DNA of 64,000 nucleotides from Desulfuromusa sp. (GTDB taxonomy: Bacteria; Desulfobacterota; Desulfuromonadia; Desulfuromonadales; Geopsychrobacteraceae), in NCBI GenBank assembly GCA_016744675.1, contig JADGDX010000001.1:1-64000 (forward strand), given 5' to 3'. The translations under genes and the position numbers were made by a program. Positions 9,082 to 18,130 of the stretch are shown here, in pieces. Position 1 is the stretch's first letter. Each line of letters opens with the position of its first letter. The notes beneath the pieces are model-generated. The model searched no databases and had not been told where the DNA came from. It was given only the letters and a program-made list of their open reading frames with translations.

Positions 9082-9753
9082 TTACCTTAATGTTGTCAGA
9101 GGCGGATTTGTCAGTGATGAATCTGTTTTCTGAGATTCATCGATCGTGACCTGTCGGTCCGTAACTGTGATGCGTCCTTCAGAGAACCACTGGATGACCT
9201 GAGGGTAAATTTTGTGCTCTTGCTTCAGGATACGTGCAGAGAGAGTTTCTTCCGAGTCATCTGAGAAAACAGGAACAACTGATTGGGCTATAACAGGGCC
9301 GGTATCAACCCCTCCATCGACAAAATGGACCGTGCATCCAGAAAACTTGGCTCCGTAATCAAGGGCTTTTTGTTGAACATGTAGCCCTGGAAATGAAGGT
9401 AGTAGCGCCGGATGGATATTGATAATTCGCTGTGGGAATGCTTGCAGAAAAACATCGGAGATAATTCGCATAAATCCTGCTAGAACAACGAGATCGGCTT
9501 TGACTTCTTGAAGAGCAGCGACAACAGCATGGTCAAATTTTTCCCGGCTTTCAAAGTCTCTATGATTGATACAGAGGGTATTGATGTCGGCTTTTTCTGC
9601 CCGCTCAAGTGCTTCTGCGCCGGGATTATTGCTAACCACAAGAGCGATATCGGCATCGAGTTGACCTTGCTGACATTGGTCAATAATAGATTGAAGATTG
9701 GTTCCACTTCCTGATGCTAGAACCGCTAATCTTATTTTTTCTTTCGAAGCCAT
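9082..9753 (-). CDS. purN: Phosphoribosylglycinamide formyltransferase
   Basis: Transfers a formyl group from 10-formyl-THF to GAR, the third step of purine synthesis. The GSGTNLQSIID phosphate loop (residues 15-25), the catalytic cluster INIHPALLPSFPGLH with the conserved Asn and His, and the Asp in TVHFVDGGVDTGPVIAQ are all present. At 223 residues it has a short Ser/Thr-rich C-terminal tail beyond the usual 210 or so. It lies 30 bp downstream of purM, the standard purM-purN order. Confidence 0.97.
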   Translation of the reverse strand: MASKEKIRLAVLASGSGTNLQSIIDQCQQGQLDADIALVVSNNPGAEALERAEKADINTLCINHRDFESREKFDHAVVAALQEVKADLVVLAGFMRIISDVFLQAFPQRIINIHPALLPSFPGLHVQQKALDYGAKFSGCTVHFVDGGVDTGPVIAQSVVPVFSDDSEETLSARILKQEHKIYPQVIQWFSEGRITVTDRQVTIDESQKTDSSLTNPPLTTLR

Positions 9754-9783
9754 GGTATCCCTGCTGTCACTACGAGTCTTTGT

Positions 9784-10827
9784 CTAGATAAGTTCTACGG
9801 ATGATGCTTTTGCCTGAGTAATTTCTCCGATTAGATAGGCTTGTTCTCCCAATCCAGATAGCCGTCCGAGAATATCGTCAACTTCATTTGGTGATACGAC
9901 CAAAACCATACCGATACCATTATTGAAGGTCCGATACATCTCGTCTTCCGGAATGTTTCCGCCTTGGCGCAACATTTCAAAAATGACAGGTTTTTCCCAA
10001 CTGTTACGTTTGATCGTTGCCTTGCAGTGTTGTGGCAAAATACGGGGGATGTTTTCAAGGAGTCCGCCGCCTGTTATATGAGCGACACCTTTTATATTAA
10101 AGTCGCGTATGAGATTTAGGATGCTGCGAACGTAGATCCGTGTCGGAGTTAATAATTCTTCTCCGAGGGTTTGATTTAATTCATCGGGCTGTGATGCTAG
10201 GTCCATCTCAAGTGTTTCGATGAAAACTTTTCGCGCTAGTGAAAATCCGTTAGAATGAAGTCCACTTGATGCAATACCAATAATCTGATCACCTTTTCTA
10301 ATCGATGATCCATCGATAATTTTGTCATTATCAACAACACCAACTGAAAATCCAGCAAGGTCATATTCACCGCCTGAATACATCCCAGGCATTTCGGCTG
10401 TTTCTCCCCCTAGAAGGGCACAATTTGCTTGTTTACATCCTTCCGCAATTCCTTTAACGACTTCAACGGCTTGTTCTGGAGAGAGCTTTGCCGTTGCTAG
10501 ATAGTCGAGGAAGAATAAAGGTTCTGCACCTTGAACTATAATATCATTGACGCACATAGCAACGAGGTCGATCCCGACGGTATCATGTTTATCCAACATA
10601 AACGCAAGTTTCAACTTTGTTCCGACACCGTCTGTCGCAGCGACTAGTGTAGGACGCTGATATTTACTACTGTTGAGTGAAAAAAGACCACCAAATCCCC
10701 CAATGTCAGTCAGTACTTCGGGGCGAGAAGTCTGTTTGACTAGTGGCTTAATCAGGTCAACGAAGTGATTTCCTGCATCTATATCAACACCGGCATCTTT
10801 ATAAGTAACTGGTTTTTTCTTGTTCAA
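9784..10827 (-). CDS. purM: Phosphoribosylformylglycinamidine cyclo-ligase (AIR synthetase)
   Basis: ATP-dependent ring closure of FGAM to AIR. VTYKDAGVDIDAGNHFV is the N-terminal signature, followed by GGFGGLF, ATDGVGTKLKLA, GIDLVAMCVNDI, LGGETAEMPGMY and HITGGGLLENIPR. I chose the TTG at 10827: it has AAGGAG six bases upstream and gives 347 residues with 8 residues before YKDAGVD, like E. coli PurM. Earlier candidates (ATG 10860, TTG 10887) add residues with no family match. Use of a non-ATG start suggests tuned translation. Confidence 0.96.
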   Translation of the reverse strand: MNKKKPVTYKDAGVDIDAGNHFVDLIKPLVKQTSRPEVLTDIGGFGGLFSLNSSKYQRPTLVAATDGVGTKLKLAFMLDKHDTVGIDLVAMCVNDIIVQGAEPLFFLDYLATAKLSPEQAVEVVKGIAEGCKQANCALLGGETAEMPGMYSGGEYDLAGFSVGVVDNDKIIDGSSIRKGDQIIGIASSGLHSNGFSLARKVFIETLEMDLASQPDELNQTLGEELLTPTRIYVRSILNLIRDFNIKGVAHITGGGLLENIPRILPQHCKATIKRNSWEKPVIFEMLRQGGNIPEDEMYRTFNNGIGMVLVVSPNEVDDILGRLSGLGEQAYLIGEITQAKASSVELI

Positions 10828-11044
10828 TTTAGGCTCCTTGGGCAGTAAAATGGTTGGCATTAGACCATTCGAGCAGGGGGTTGTCAATGTTGTAAAAATT
10901 GTTTCTTAACCCGACTGCCTTGTATCGGTCAGGTTATCTTTCCCTGTATCAGATTCATGAAGTATGATAATTTTAGCAAGTTTTTTCTGAGAGACTTTAG
11001 ATAATGAATTTTAGCACAAAAGTTATTTTTTTCGAGTGTTCCGC

Positions 11045-11497
11045 ATGAGCAAAGACACTTATATTATTAGACCGTTCCACACAGCAGACCTGGATATGGT
11101 GTTGTTTATCGAAAAGGATTGCTATCCACACCCATGGTCGCTCGATCAGTTTATGCAGGAACTTGATAATCCTGTTTCCTCTATGTTGGTCTGTGAATGC
11201 GGTCAAGAAGTTGTTGGATATATTTGTTACTGGTTAATTGTTGGAGAGATGCAAATTCTTAATATTGCGACTTCCCCAGAAACGCGACGAAAAGGGGTTG
11301 CTGCGCAATTACTTGATCGTGCTTTTGAGTTGAGTATGTCGACAAGTCTTTCGGCTGCGTGGTTGGAGGTGCGATCTAGTAATAAAGCCGCTATTACGTT
11401 GTATCAACGCTATGGTTTTAAATTTAGTGGAACTCGCAAAGCCTACTATCGGGATGGCGAGGACGCATTTGTTATGTTAAGAGAATTTACCGATTAA
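11045..11497 (+). CDS. rimI: Ribosomal protein bS18 alanine N-acetyltransferase (GNAT)
   Basis: GNAT enzyme expected to acetylate the N-terminal Ala of ribosomal protein S18 in the cytosol. The 150-residue protein has HPWSLDQFMQEL, MQILNIATSPETRRKGVAAQ with the acetyl-CoA-binding R-x-x-G-x-A loop, and LEVRSSNKAAITLYQRYGF with YYRDGEDAFVM at the end, the RimI pattern. The ATG at 11045 was preferred to the GTG at 11036; neither has a strong Shine-Dalgarno sequence. It stands ahead of pyrK (17 bp). The substrate is a family inference. Confidence 0.9.
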   Translation: MSKDTYIIRPFHTADLDMVLFIEKDCYPHPWSLDQFMQELDNPVSSMLVCECGQEVVGYICYWLIVGEMQILNIATSPETRRKGVAAQLLDRAFELSMSTSLSAAWLEVRSSNKAAITLYQRYGFKFSGTRKAYYRDGEDAFVMLREFTD

Positions 11498-11514
11498 ATT
11501 TCAGGAGAGAATGA

Positions 11515-12369
11515 ATGAAAAATATTAAGACGATTGTTTTGTCAAATCAGGAGATTTCGCCCGGATATTTCCGGATGAAAATCCTTTCACCCGGCTATTG
11601 TGAATCTGCACAACCCGGGCAATTTGTGATGTTTCGTGTGCAACGTTCTCTGCCCCCTCTCTTGCGGCGGCCTTTCGGAATTTTTCGGGCTGGTTTTTTA
11701 CCTGCAGATTGTGACGATATGCCAGCGAAAGAGTTTATTGAAATAATTTATAAGGTTGTTGGGAGTGGGACAGAAATAATGGAAGGGTTGCATCATGGCG
11801 ACCCTGTCGAATTGCTTGGACCATTAGGTGAGGGTTTTGACCTCGGTGCTCCAGAAGAGGAAAAAATTCTTGTTGGTGGTGGAATAGGTCTGGTGCCTCT
11901 TTATATGTTGGCAGAAAAAATGGTTGAAAACTCCAAAGTGCGTTTGCTTATGGGAGGCCGGACGCGGGACGATATCATCACGGTGACAGAATTTGAACGT
12001 CTTGGTGTCGAAACTTATGTATCCACTGAAGACGGAAGTTTAGGCGAAGAAGGCCTGGTCACACGAGTTTTAGAGCGTAAGCTGGATAAATATCCAAATG
12101 CAGCTGTTTTTGCTTGTGGGCCAATGCCGATGATTGAAGCTGTACAGAAAATTTGTGACTCTCGGGGGACTTCTTTGCAAGTTTCTCTGGAAGCTTTGAT
12201 GGCGTGTGGTGTTGGTGCCTGTTTGGGCTGTGTCGTTAAAGGGGAGGGGCATAGTGATGCTGAACCGCGTTATCTTTGTACTTGTACCAGTGGTCCAGTA
12301 TTCAGAGCAGAAGAACTTAATTGGGAAAAAGAGGCTGCGAACAATAGCGAATGTGGAGGTTGTAAATAA
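11515..12369 (+). CDS. pyrK: Dihydroorotate dehydrogenase B, electron-transfer subunit
   Basis: FAD and 2Fe-2S subunit that passes electrons from dihydroorotate oxidation by PyrD to NAD+. The protein has a ferredoxin-reductase-like FAD domain (PPLLRRPFGIF, about 47-57), an NAD-binding domain with VGGGIGLVPLY, and a C-terminal cluster-binding loop with cysteines 231, 236, 239 and 255. AGGAGAG precedes the ATG. pyrD starts 2 bp after its stop, so the two subunits are coupled, as expected for the heterotetramer. Confidence 0.97.
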   Translation: MKNIKTIVLSNQEISPGYFRMKILSPGYCESAQPGQFVMFRVQRSLPPLLRRPFGIFRAGFLPADCDDMPAKEFIEIIYKVVGSGTEIMEGLHHGDPVELLGPLGEGFDLGAPEEEKILVGGGIGLVPLYMLAEKMVENSKVRLLMGGRTRDDIITVTEFERLGVETYVSTEDGSLGEEGLVTRVLERKLDKYPNAAVFACGPMPMIEAVQKICDSRGTSLQVSLEALMACGVGACLGCVVKGEGHSDAEPRYLCTCTSGPVFRAEELNWEKEAANNSECGGCK

Positions 12370-12371
12370 TC

Positions 12372-13304
12372 ATGTCTGAGAATAAAAAAATACAACCTCA
12401 AATGAGTGTGGAAGTCGCAGGTCTGAAGCTTAAAAACCCAATTATGCCTGCCTCAGGAACGTTTGGTTATGGTGAGGAATACGCTCCCTACCTTGATTTA
12501 AATCAGCTTGGCGCCGTCGTGACAAAAGGGATGTCGCTAAATCCCAAAGCGGGGAATAATACTCCCCGTATTTGTGAAACTGTTAGTGGTATGTTAAATG
12601 CGATTGGATTGCAGAATGTTGGCGTGGATGCTTTTATCAAGCATAAGATGGCTTATCTTGAGCAGTATGATACTCCAGTCATTGTCAACTTCTTCGGTAA
12701 CACCCAAGATGAGTACGGCGAAGTCGCTGCACGTCTTGATGATGTCCCAGGGGTTTCTGCCCTAGAAATGAATATCTCCTGCCCCAATGTTAAGCATGGC
12801 GGGATTGTTTTCGGTACCGACCCTGCTGCTGCGTTTGAGGTGGTTTCTTTGGTTCGTAAAAGAACGAGTAAGCCATTAATTGTCAAGCTAACTCCCAATG
12901 TAACAGATATCCAAATCACGGCAAGAGCCGCAGAAGAAGCTGGGGCAGATGCTTTAAGTCTGATTAATACTCTGACGGGGATGGCAGTTGACGTTAAAAC
13001 CCGCAAGCCTCGACTCGCAAATACTATCGGTGGTCTATCTGGCCCTGCTATCCGGCCAATTGCTGTGCGTTTGGTCCATCAGGTGGTCCAGGCTGTCAAG
13101 GTGCCGGTGATTGGAATTGGAGGAATTTCACGGGCTATGGATGCCTTGGAGTTCCTTATTGTTGGCGCGAAAGCGGTGCAGGTTGGAACGGCCAACTTTG
13201 TTGACCCGAATGCGATGGCTACAATTATCGCCGATCTGGAACAGTTCTGCTGTGAAGAGGGAATCGCTGACATCAATGAATTGATCGGAAGCCTGGAGTT
13301 GTAA
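12372..13304 (+). CDS. pyrD: Dihydroorotate dehydrogenase B, catalytic subunit
   Basis: FMN enzyme that oxidises dihydroorotate to orotate in pyrimidine synthesis; class 1B because it has catalytic Cys in EMNISCPNVKHGG and is paired with PyrK. Other seen motifs: NPIMPASGTFGYG (about 24-36), TKGMSLNP, INTLTGMAVD, GGLSGPAIRPIA and the phosphate-binding GIGGISRAMDALEF. The 310 residues match the family. The next gene starts 8 bp downstream. Confidence 0.97.
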   Translation: MSENKKIQPQMSVEVAGLKLKNPIMPASGTFGYGEEYAPYLDLNQLGAVVTKGMSLNPKAGNNTPRICETVSGMLNAIGLQNVGVDAFIKHKMAYLEQYDTPVIVNFFGNTQDEYGEVAARLDDVPGVSALEMNISCPNVKHGGIVFGTDPAAAFEVVSLVRKRTSKPLIVKLTPNVTDIQITARAAEEAGADALSLINTLTGMAVDVKTRKPRLANTIGGLSGPAIRPIAVRLVHQVVQAVKVPVIGIGGISRAMDALEFLIVGAKAVQVGTANFVDPNAMATIIADLEQFCCEEGIADINELIGSLEL

Positions 13305-13312
13305 ACTCGTCT

Positions 13313-15982
13313 ATGGATGTTATCGCAACTCATGTAAATGCTGATTTTGACAGCCTTGGCTCAATGATTGCCGCAAAGCGACTCTACCCTGATGCTATGT
13401 TGGTCTTTCCTGGCGGTCAAGAGCGTGGGTTGCGTGATTTCTTACTTCATAGCACTCTCTATGCTTATGATGTAAAGAAGATTCGCGATGTCGATCTAGC
13501 TGAAGTTACACGGTTAATACTGGTTGATGTTCGTAACTCAACTCGAATCGGTCAGTTTGTCGAGATTCTCGATAACAGTGACCTCGATATTCATATCTAT
13601 GATCATCATCCAGAAGATGAAAATACAATAAAGGGTCGCGTTGAATATATCCAAGAAGTCGGGGCCACAGCGACAATAATGACCCAACGCTTTCTCGAGT
13701 GCGGAATCATTCCGACGGCCGATGAAGCGACGATGATGATGCTTGGTTTATACGAAGATACCGGCCATCTCCTTTTCCCCGGAACCACAGTAAAAGATTT
13801 TCAATCTGCAGCATTCTTACTCCAGAGTGGCGCCAATTTAAATACCGTTGCTGATTTTCTGGTTCGGGAAATGACCTCTGAGCAGATTGATTTGCTGAAT
13901 GAGTTATTGAAGTCCTGCCAGAAACACCTCGTTAATGGTATTGAAATTGCTATTGCCTCTGCATCAATTGATTATTACGTTGGTGATATTTCAAGTTTGG
14001 TTCATAAACTCAAAGACATTGAGAATCTTGATGTTTTGATCGTTGCCGTACGTATGGAGGATCGTGTCTTTCTCGTGGGTCGCTCTCGTCTTCCTGAGAT
14101 GCATGTTGGTGAATTCTTCCAAGAATTTGGTGGTGGTGGTCATTCATTTGCCGCTTCTGCGACTGTTCGTGATCTTCCTTTAGCGCAAATCCTCAAGCAG
14201 ATTGAAACGTTACTCCACAGGCATGTCAATTTGCGTTGTGAGGCACGTCACTTGATGTCATCGCCTGTGAAAACGCTTTCGGTCAGTGCAACCGTTGAGG
14301 CTGCACGGGAAATGATGACACGATTTAATTTTAATGCTGTCCCAATTCTTAACGAACAGGGCGGTGTTGTCGGAATCATGACCCGGCAAGTGGTTGAGAA
14401 AGCAGCACATCATAAATTATTGGAAATGGATGTTGCTGAGGTGATGACTATAGATTTCCAGCCAGTCTCTCCAGAAACCTCTTTGTCCGAACTGCAGCAG
14501 GGGATCATCGAACATAACCAGCGCTGTGTTCCAGTGATTGATGATGAAAGACTTGTTGGGATTGTCACCCGAACAGACCTTCTTCGCTATATGTTGGGGG
14601 AGAAACAACAATATCGTGATGTGTCACGCAATGTTTCAGAGCGTCGTGGCCTCCAATTAAAACGAAAAAACCTTAAAAGGCTGATAGAGACACAACTTCC
14701 TGACCCGGTTAGGAACTTGTTGCAGCAATTGGGGGATGTCGCCGATCAGCTTGGTGTAGAGATTTATCTCGTTGGGGGTGTTGTCCGTGATTTGCTTTTA
14801 AGGCACCCAAACCTTGATATTGATATCGTTGTTGAAGGAGACGGGATTTGCTTTGCCGAGGCCTTTGCAAAAACATGCCAGTGTCGGGTTCGGGCTCATG
14901 ATAAATTTGGAACAGCGGTTTTGGTCTTTCCCGATGGATTTAAAATCGATGTTGCCTCGGCCAGATTTGAATATTACGATCATCCCGCGGCCCTTCCTCA
15001 GGTTGAACATGCTTCTATTCGGCACGATCTTTATCGCCGTGATTTCACAATAAATGCCTTGACGGTTTCTCTTAATCACGAAAACTTTGGAGAGATGCTC
15101 GATTTTTTTGGTGGCCAACATGATCTCAAAGATAAGTCGATTCGGATCTTACATAGCCTCAGTTTTATTGAAGATCCGACCCGGCTCTATCGTGCCGTCC
15201 GCTTTGAGCAGCGCTTAGGGTTTCGTATCGGGCGCCAGACAGAACGATTAATGCGCAGCGCAGTCGGGCTTAAATCAGTTCAAAAAATTTCGGGTGGGAG
15301 GATCCTGAATGAGTTAGAGCAGATTCTTGACGAGCCACGGGTTGTTTCTGCGCTTAAGCGCCTTGATCAGTTGGCTTTGCTTAAATTCATCGATCCTCAA
15401 TTGTATTTTGGTCAGGATACGGCCCAATTGTTTGTTGCTGCCGAACGGGCTAGTAGCTGGTTTGATCTTCTTTATACGGGCGAGAGTTATCGGCGTTGGT
15501 TGCTCTATTTGTTTTGTCTGTTTGATCACTTGTCGGCAAAAGACATTGATCGGGTTAGCCGTTGGCTTGGGATGCAGAGTCGGGATTGCATCGTATTGTC
15601 TGAGCAGGTTCCAAAAGTGAAACATCTTCATAAAATGACAAAGATGCAACGCAAAAATGGGAACTCTTCTCCTACAAATAGCGAAATCTATACCTGGTTT
15701 AATGGTTTGTCTATCGAAGTGATCCTTTATCTTATGGCTCGCAGTGAGAATGAGACCCTGCGTAAATGGATTTCTCTTTTTATCACAGGTTTACGAACAG
15801 AAAAGGTGCTTTTAAAAGGTGATGACTTGATCGCTCTTGGGTATCCACCGGGGAAATATTTTCAGGAAATATTTGTTTTCTTACTTAACGCACGTTTAAA
15901 CCGTGACATTGTAAGTCGCGAAGACGAAATTCGTCTGATTGAAGAACACTTTCCTCTGACGGGTGCGCCTTCCTTCGGTTGA
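13313..15982 (+). CDS. DHH-CBS-nucleotidyltransferase fusion (probable A-adding tRNA nucleotidyltransferase)
   Basis: 889-residue fusion. Residues 1-300 are a DHH/DHHA1 phosphoesterase domain (ATHVNADFDSLGSM, DHHPED at about 95, GGGGHSFAASA). Two CBS domains follow (about 318-435; MSSPVKTLSV, GIVTRTDLLRY). The C-terminal half is a class II poly(A)/CCA polymerase: LVGGVVRDLLL at about 485, DIDIVVEGDG with the metal-binding DxD, RRDFTINALTVSL and RLYRAVRFEQRLGF. Fusions of this kind in relatives act as A-adding enzymes that finish tRNA CCA ends together with a separate CC-adding enzyme; I infer the same here. What the DHH domain cleaves is not established. Confidence 0.92.
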   Translation: MDVIATHVNADFDSLGSMIAAKRLYPDAMLVFPGGQERGLRDFLLHSTLYAYDVKKIRDVDLAEVTRLILVDVRNSTRIGQFVEILDNSDLDIHIYDHHPEDENTIKGRVEYIQEVGATATIMTQRFLECGIIPTADEATMMMLGLYEDTGHLLFPGTTVKDFQSAAFLLQSGANLNTVADFLVREMTSEQIDLLNELLKSCQKHLVNGIEIAIASASIDYYVGDISSLVHKLKDIENLDVLIVAVRMEDRVFLVGRSRLPEMHVGEFFQEFGGGGHSFAASATVRDLPLAQILKQIETLLHRHVNLRCEARHLMSSPVKTLSVSATVEAAREMMTRFNFNAVPILNEQGGVVGIMTRQVVEKAAHHKLLEMDVAEVMTIDFQPVSPETSLSELQQGIIEHNQRCVPVIDDERLVGIVTRTDLLRYMLGEKQQYRDVSRNVSERRGLQLKRKNLKRLIETQLPDPVRNLLQQLGDVADQLGVEIYLVGGVVRDLLLRHPNLDIDIVVEGDGICFAEAFAKTCQCRVRAHDKFGTAVLVFPDGFKIDVASARFEYYDHPAALPQVEHASIRHDLYRRDFTINALTVSLNHENFGEMLDFFGGQHDLKDKSIRILHSLSFIEDPTRLYRAVRFEQRLGFRIGRQTERLMRSAVGLKSVQKISGGRILNELEQILDEPRVVSALKRLDQLALLKFIDPQLYFGQDTAQLFVAAERASSWFDLLYTGESYRRWLLYLFCLFDHLSAKDIDRVSRWLGMQSRDCIVLSEQVPKVKHLHKMTKMQRKNGNSSPTNSEIYTWFNGLSIEVILYLMARSENETLRKWISLFITGLRTEKVLLKGDDLIALGYPPGKYFQEIFVFLLNARLNRDIVSREDEIRLIEEHFPLTGAPSFG

Positions 15983-16050
15983 CCGGAAGGTTCTTGTCGA
16001 TTAAAATACTTTGTTCATTTAAAATCGTGTAAATGGTTTAGATTTATTTG

Positions 16051-16079
16051 TCTGCACATCTATATAATAGATGTGCAGA
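16051..16079 (+). promoter_or_regulatory. 11-bp inverted repeat around a TATAAT box upstream of the M50 gene
   Basis: A perfect 11-bp inverted repeat (TCTGCACATCT at 16051-16061 and its complement at 16069-16079) flanks a 7-base centre. TATAAT at 16063-16068 looks like a -10 box; no convincing -35 is seen. The arrangement suits an operator over a promoter, or a stem at the very 5' end of the leader of the gene starting at 16116. It is not followed by a T-run, so a terminator is less likely. Confidence 0.5.
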
Positions 16080-16115
16080 TCAATTGAGTTTTATGCTGGA
16101 GTTAATAAGGCTAAA

Positions 16116-16802
16116 ATGGAAAATATTGTTTCTAAAATAGCGATTATGCTGGTGCCGGCACTGTTAGCTATTATTTTACATGAAGTGGCGCATGGTTATA
16201 TTGCCGAGAGGTTTGGGGATCCCACAGCTCGATTACTCGGGCGGTTGACGTTGAATCCTTTTAAGCATCTTGATCCGATTGGAACAATTGCCGTTTTTAT
16301 TTTTGGGTTTGGCTGGGCGCGCCCTGTTCCTGTTAATCCAGGAAACTTTCGACGACCACGCCGTGATATGGTGTGGGTTGCGCTTGCCGGACCAACAACA
16401 AATTTTCTTCTAGCGCTTCTATCTGCTTTGTTGTTGCGTGGTTTAGGCTTGCTTGACCAAACCTCTTTAGGATCTTCTCAGATCTATATTCAATTTGTAA
16501 CACCCGTTAAGATGATGGCTGGTTTCAGTTTGTATATCAATGTTCTCCTTGGTGTGTTTAATCTTATTCCCCTTCCACCTTTGGATGGAGGACGGATTCT
16601 TACCGGGATTCTACCAGAGCGTCAGGCCTCTCTGGTTAGTAGGTTTGAACCGTTTGGTTTTGTTCTGATTTTGTTTCTGGTTTTTTTTACAGATGTGTGG
16701 TCACTCGTATTAGGCCCCATTATCAATGCCTTGGTTGTGTTGCTGTCCGGGAATGAGATAGGACTTGTTGAAAAGGCGATACGCTTTTTATTTGGTCAGT
16801 GA
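16116..16802 (+). CDS. Site-2-protease-like membrane metalloprotease (M50 family)
   Basis: Polytopic membrane protein of 228 residues in the YwhC/S2P-like group of M50 proteases. Zinc motif HEVAH is at residues 22-26 inside the first membrane segment, and the third ligand Asp is in LIPLPPLDGGRIL at about 150-162. At least five hydrophobic segments are visible. I chose the ATG at 16116: the in-frame ATG at 16071 lies inside the promoter-like inverted repeat and adds 15 polar residues. It is followed by scpA at 4 bp, a common neighbour in this group, but its substrate is unknown. Confidence 0.88.
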   Translation: MENIVSKIAIMLVPALLAIILHEVAHGYIAERFGDPTARLLGRLTLNPFKHLDPIGTIAVFIFGFGWARPVPVNPGNFRRPRRDMVWVALAGPTTNFLLALLSALLLRGLGLLDQTSLGSSQIYIQFVTPVKMMAGFSLYINVLLGVFNLIPLPPLDGGRILTGILPERQASLVSRFEPFGFVLILFLVFFTDVWSLVLGPIINALVVLLSGNEIGLVEKAIRFLFGQ

Positions 16803-16805
16803 TTG

Positions 16806-17573
16806 ATGTCAATACAGATTCAACTAGAAAAATTTACAGGTCCATTAGACCTTCTGTTGCACCTGATTAAAAGTCAGGAAATGGATATCTATGATATCCG
16901 TATTGTAGAAATAACAGAACAATATCTATCGATTATTGATCACATGCAGCAGCTTGATCTTGATGTTGCTGGTGAATTTTTGCTCATGGCAGCATCCTTG
17001 CTGCACATAAAATCGAAAATGTTACTGCCGCTTAGTGATGAGATGTCTGAGGAGGAGGAAGACCCTCGGGAAGAACTGGTGAAAAGACTTCTCGAGTATC
17101 AACGCTATAAAAATGTTGCTGAATTATTTCAGCAGTTACCTCAATTATCGAGAGATGTTTTTGTCGGGCAGTCTGGTTTTGTTGATTGTGTTGAAGAGGG
17201 TGAAGATAAAAGTGAGGTTGCAATTGGTATTTATCAGCTTGCCGATGCTTTTCATAAACTAATAAAGGATAAGCCCCCCGAAATATTTCATGAAGTCATT
17301 AAAGAGCCTCTTTCTGTGGCCGATTATGTGAGGCATATCGTTGGAAAACTGACACAGGAAAAACGTATTTCTTTTCGAGAGCTATGCTCTCCGGGTGAGT
17401 TTTCACGCAGTGTGCTTATCGTGACATTTCTTGCAACTTTGGAACTGGTCAAGTTATGTATTCTTCGCGTTGAACAGGTTGGTGACTTCAGTGAAATATG
17501 GTTGACTTTGGACGCTACCGACGAACAGCTTGCTCAGTTACATCCGGATAAGGAATTGCTTGCTTATGGATAA
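16806..17573 (+). CDS. scpA: Segregation and condensation protein A
   Basis: Kleisin that bridges the heads of the SMC dimer in bacterial condensin. The conserved N-terminal block LEKFTGPLDLLLHLIKSQEMDIYDI (about 6-30) and EFLLMAASLLHIKSKMLLP (about 56-74) are present, with the C-terminal winged-helix region around VIVTFLATLELVKL. ATG 16806 overlaps nothing but lies 3 bp after the M50 stop; the TTG just before it is less likely. scpB overlaps its 3' end by 8 bp. No smc gene is in the window. Confidence 0.96.
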   Translation: MSIQIQLEKFTGPLDLLLHLIKSQEMDIYDIRIVEITEQYLSIIDHMQQLDLDVAGEFLLMAASLLHIKSKMLLPLSDEMSEEEEDPREELVKRLLEYQRYKNVAELFQQLPQLSRDVFVGQSGFVDCVEEGEDKSEVAIGIYQLADAFHKLIKDKPPEIFHEVIKEPLSVADYVRHIVGKLTQEKRISFRELCSPGEFSRSVLIVTFLATLELVKLCILRVEQVGDFSEIWLTLDATDEQLAQLHPDKELLAYG

Positions 17574-18117
17574 CTTGAAGCAGCTTATAGAGGCTTTTAT
17601 CTTTGCATCCGAAAGTCCTTTGTCTCTTGATCGCTTAAGTCATCTCTCTGAGCAGTCGAAAGCGGATGTCAAAGCAGTTATCGCGCAGCTCTTACAACAA
17701 TATTCAGCTGGTAATCGGGGTTTTTATCTTGCGGAAGTTGCTGGTGGTTATCAGTTCCGGACCGATGCAGAATTGGCTCCTTGGTTGAAAGCATTGAATA
17801 GAGAGCGTGCGACACGCTTCTCTCGGGCCGCCCTCGAAACACTGGCGATTATTGCTTACCGACAGCCTGCGACTCGTGCAGAAATTGAATATCTACGTGG
17901 TGTCGATTCTGGAGGTGTGATGAAGACTCTTCTGGATAAAAACTTGTTACGTATTCTTGGAAAGAAAGACATTCCCGGGCGACCTCTGATGTATGGAACG
18001 AGTCGGCACTTTCTTGAAATGTTTGGCTTGCGAGATTTGAATGATCTACCGACTTTAAAAGAGTTTACCGCATTGGATCCTGAGTTAATTGAAGCTGAAC
18101 CTTTAGATTCTGTATAA
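17566..18117 (+). CDS. scpB: Segregation and condensation protein B
   Basis: Winged-helix partner of ScpA in the condensin complex. The start LKQLIEAFIFASESPLSLDRL and the second winged helix with LETLAIIAYRQPATRAEIEYLRGV (about 98-121) are family signatures. ATG 17566, with AAGGA 11 bases upstream, gives 183 residues and overlaps scpA by 8 bp, implying coupled translation and fixed stoichiometry; a TTG at 17530 would extend into scpA without conserved residues. Confidence 0.96.
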   Translation: MDNLKQLIEAFIFASESPLSLDRLSHLSEQSKADVKAVIAQLLQQYSAGNRGFYLAEVAGGYQFRTDAELAPWLKALNRERATRFSRAALETLAIIAYRQPATRAEIEYLRGVDSGGVMKTLLDKNLLRILGKKDIPGRPLMYGTSRHFLEMFGLRDLNDLPTLKEFTALDPELIEAEPLDSV

Positions 18118-18130
18118 GTTGAGATTGTAA

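Noticed and set aside
16020..16116. Inverted repeat at 16051-16079 as a terminator of the preceding gene
   Set aside because: There is no T-run after it and it contains a TATAAT box, so a promoter/operator reading fits better.
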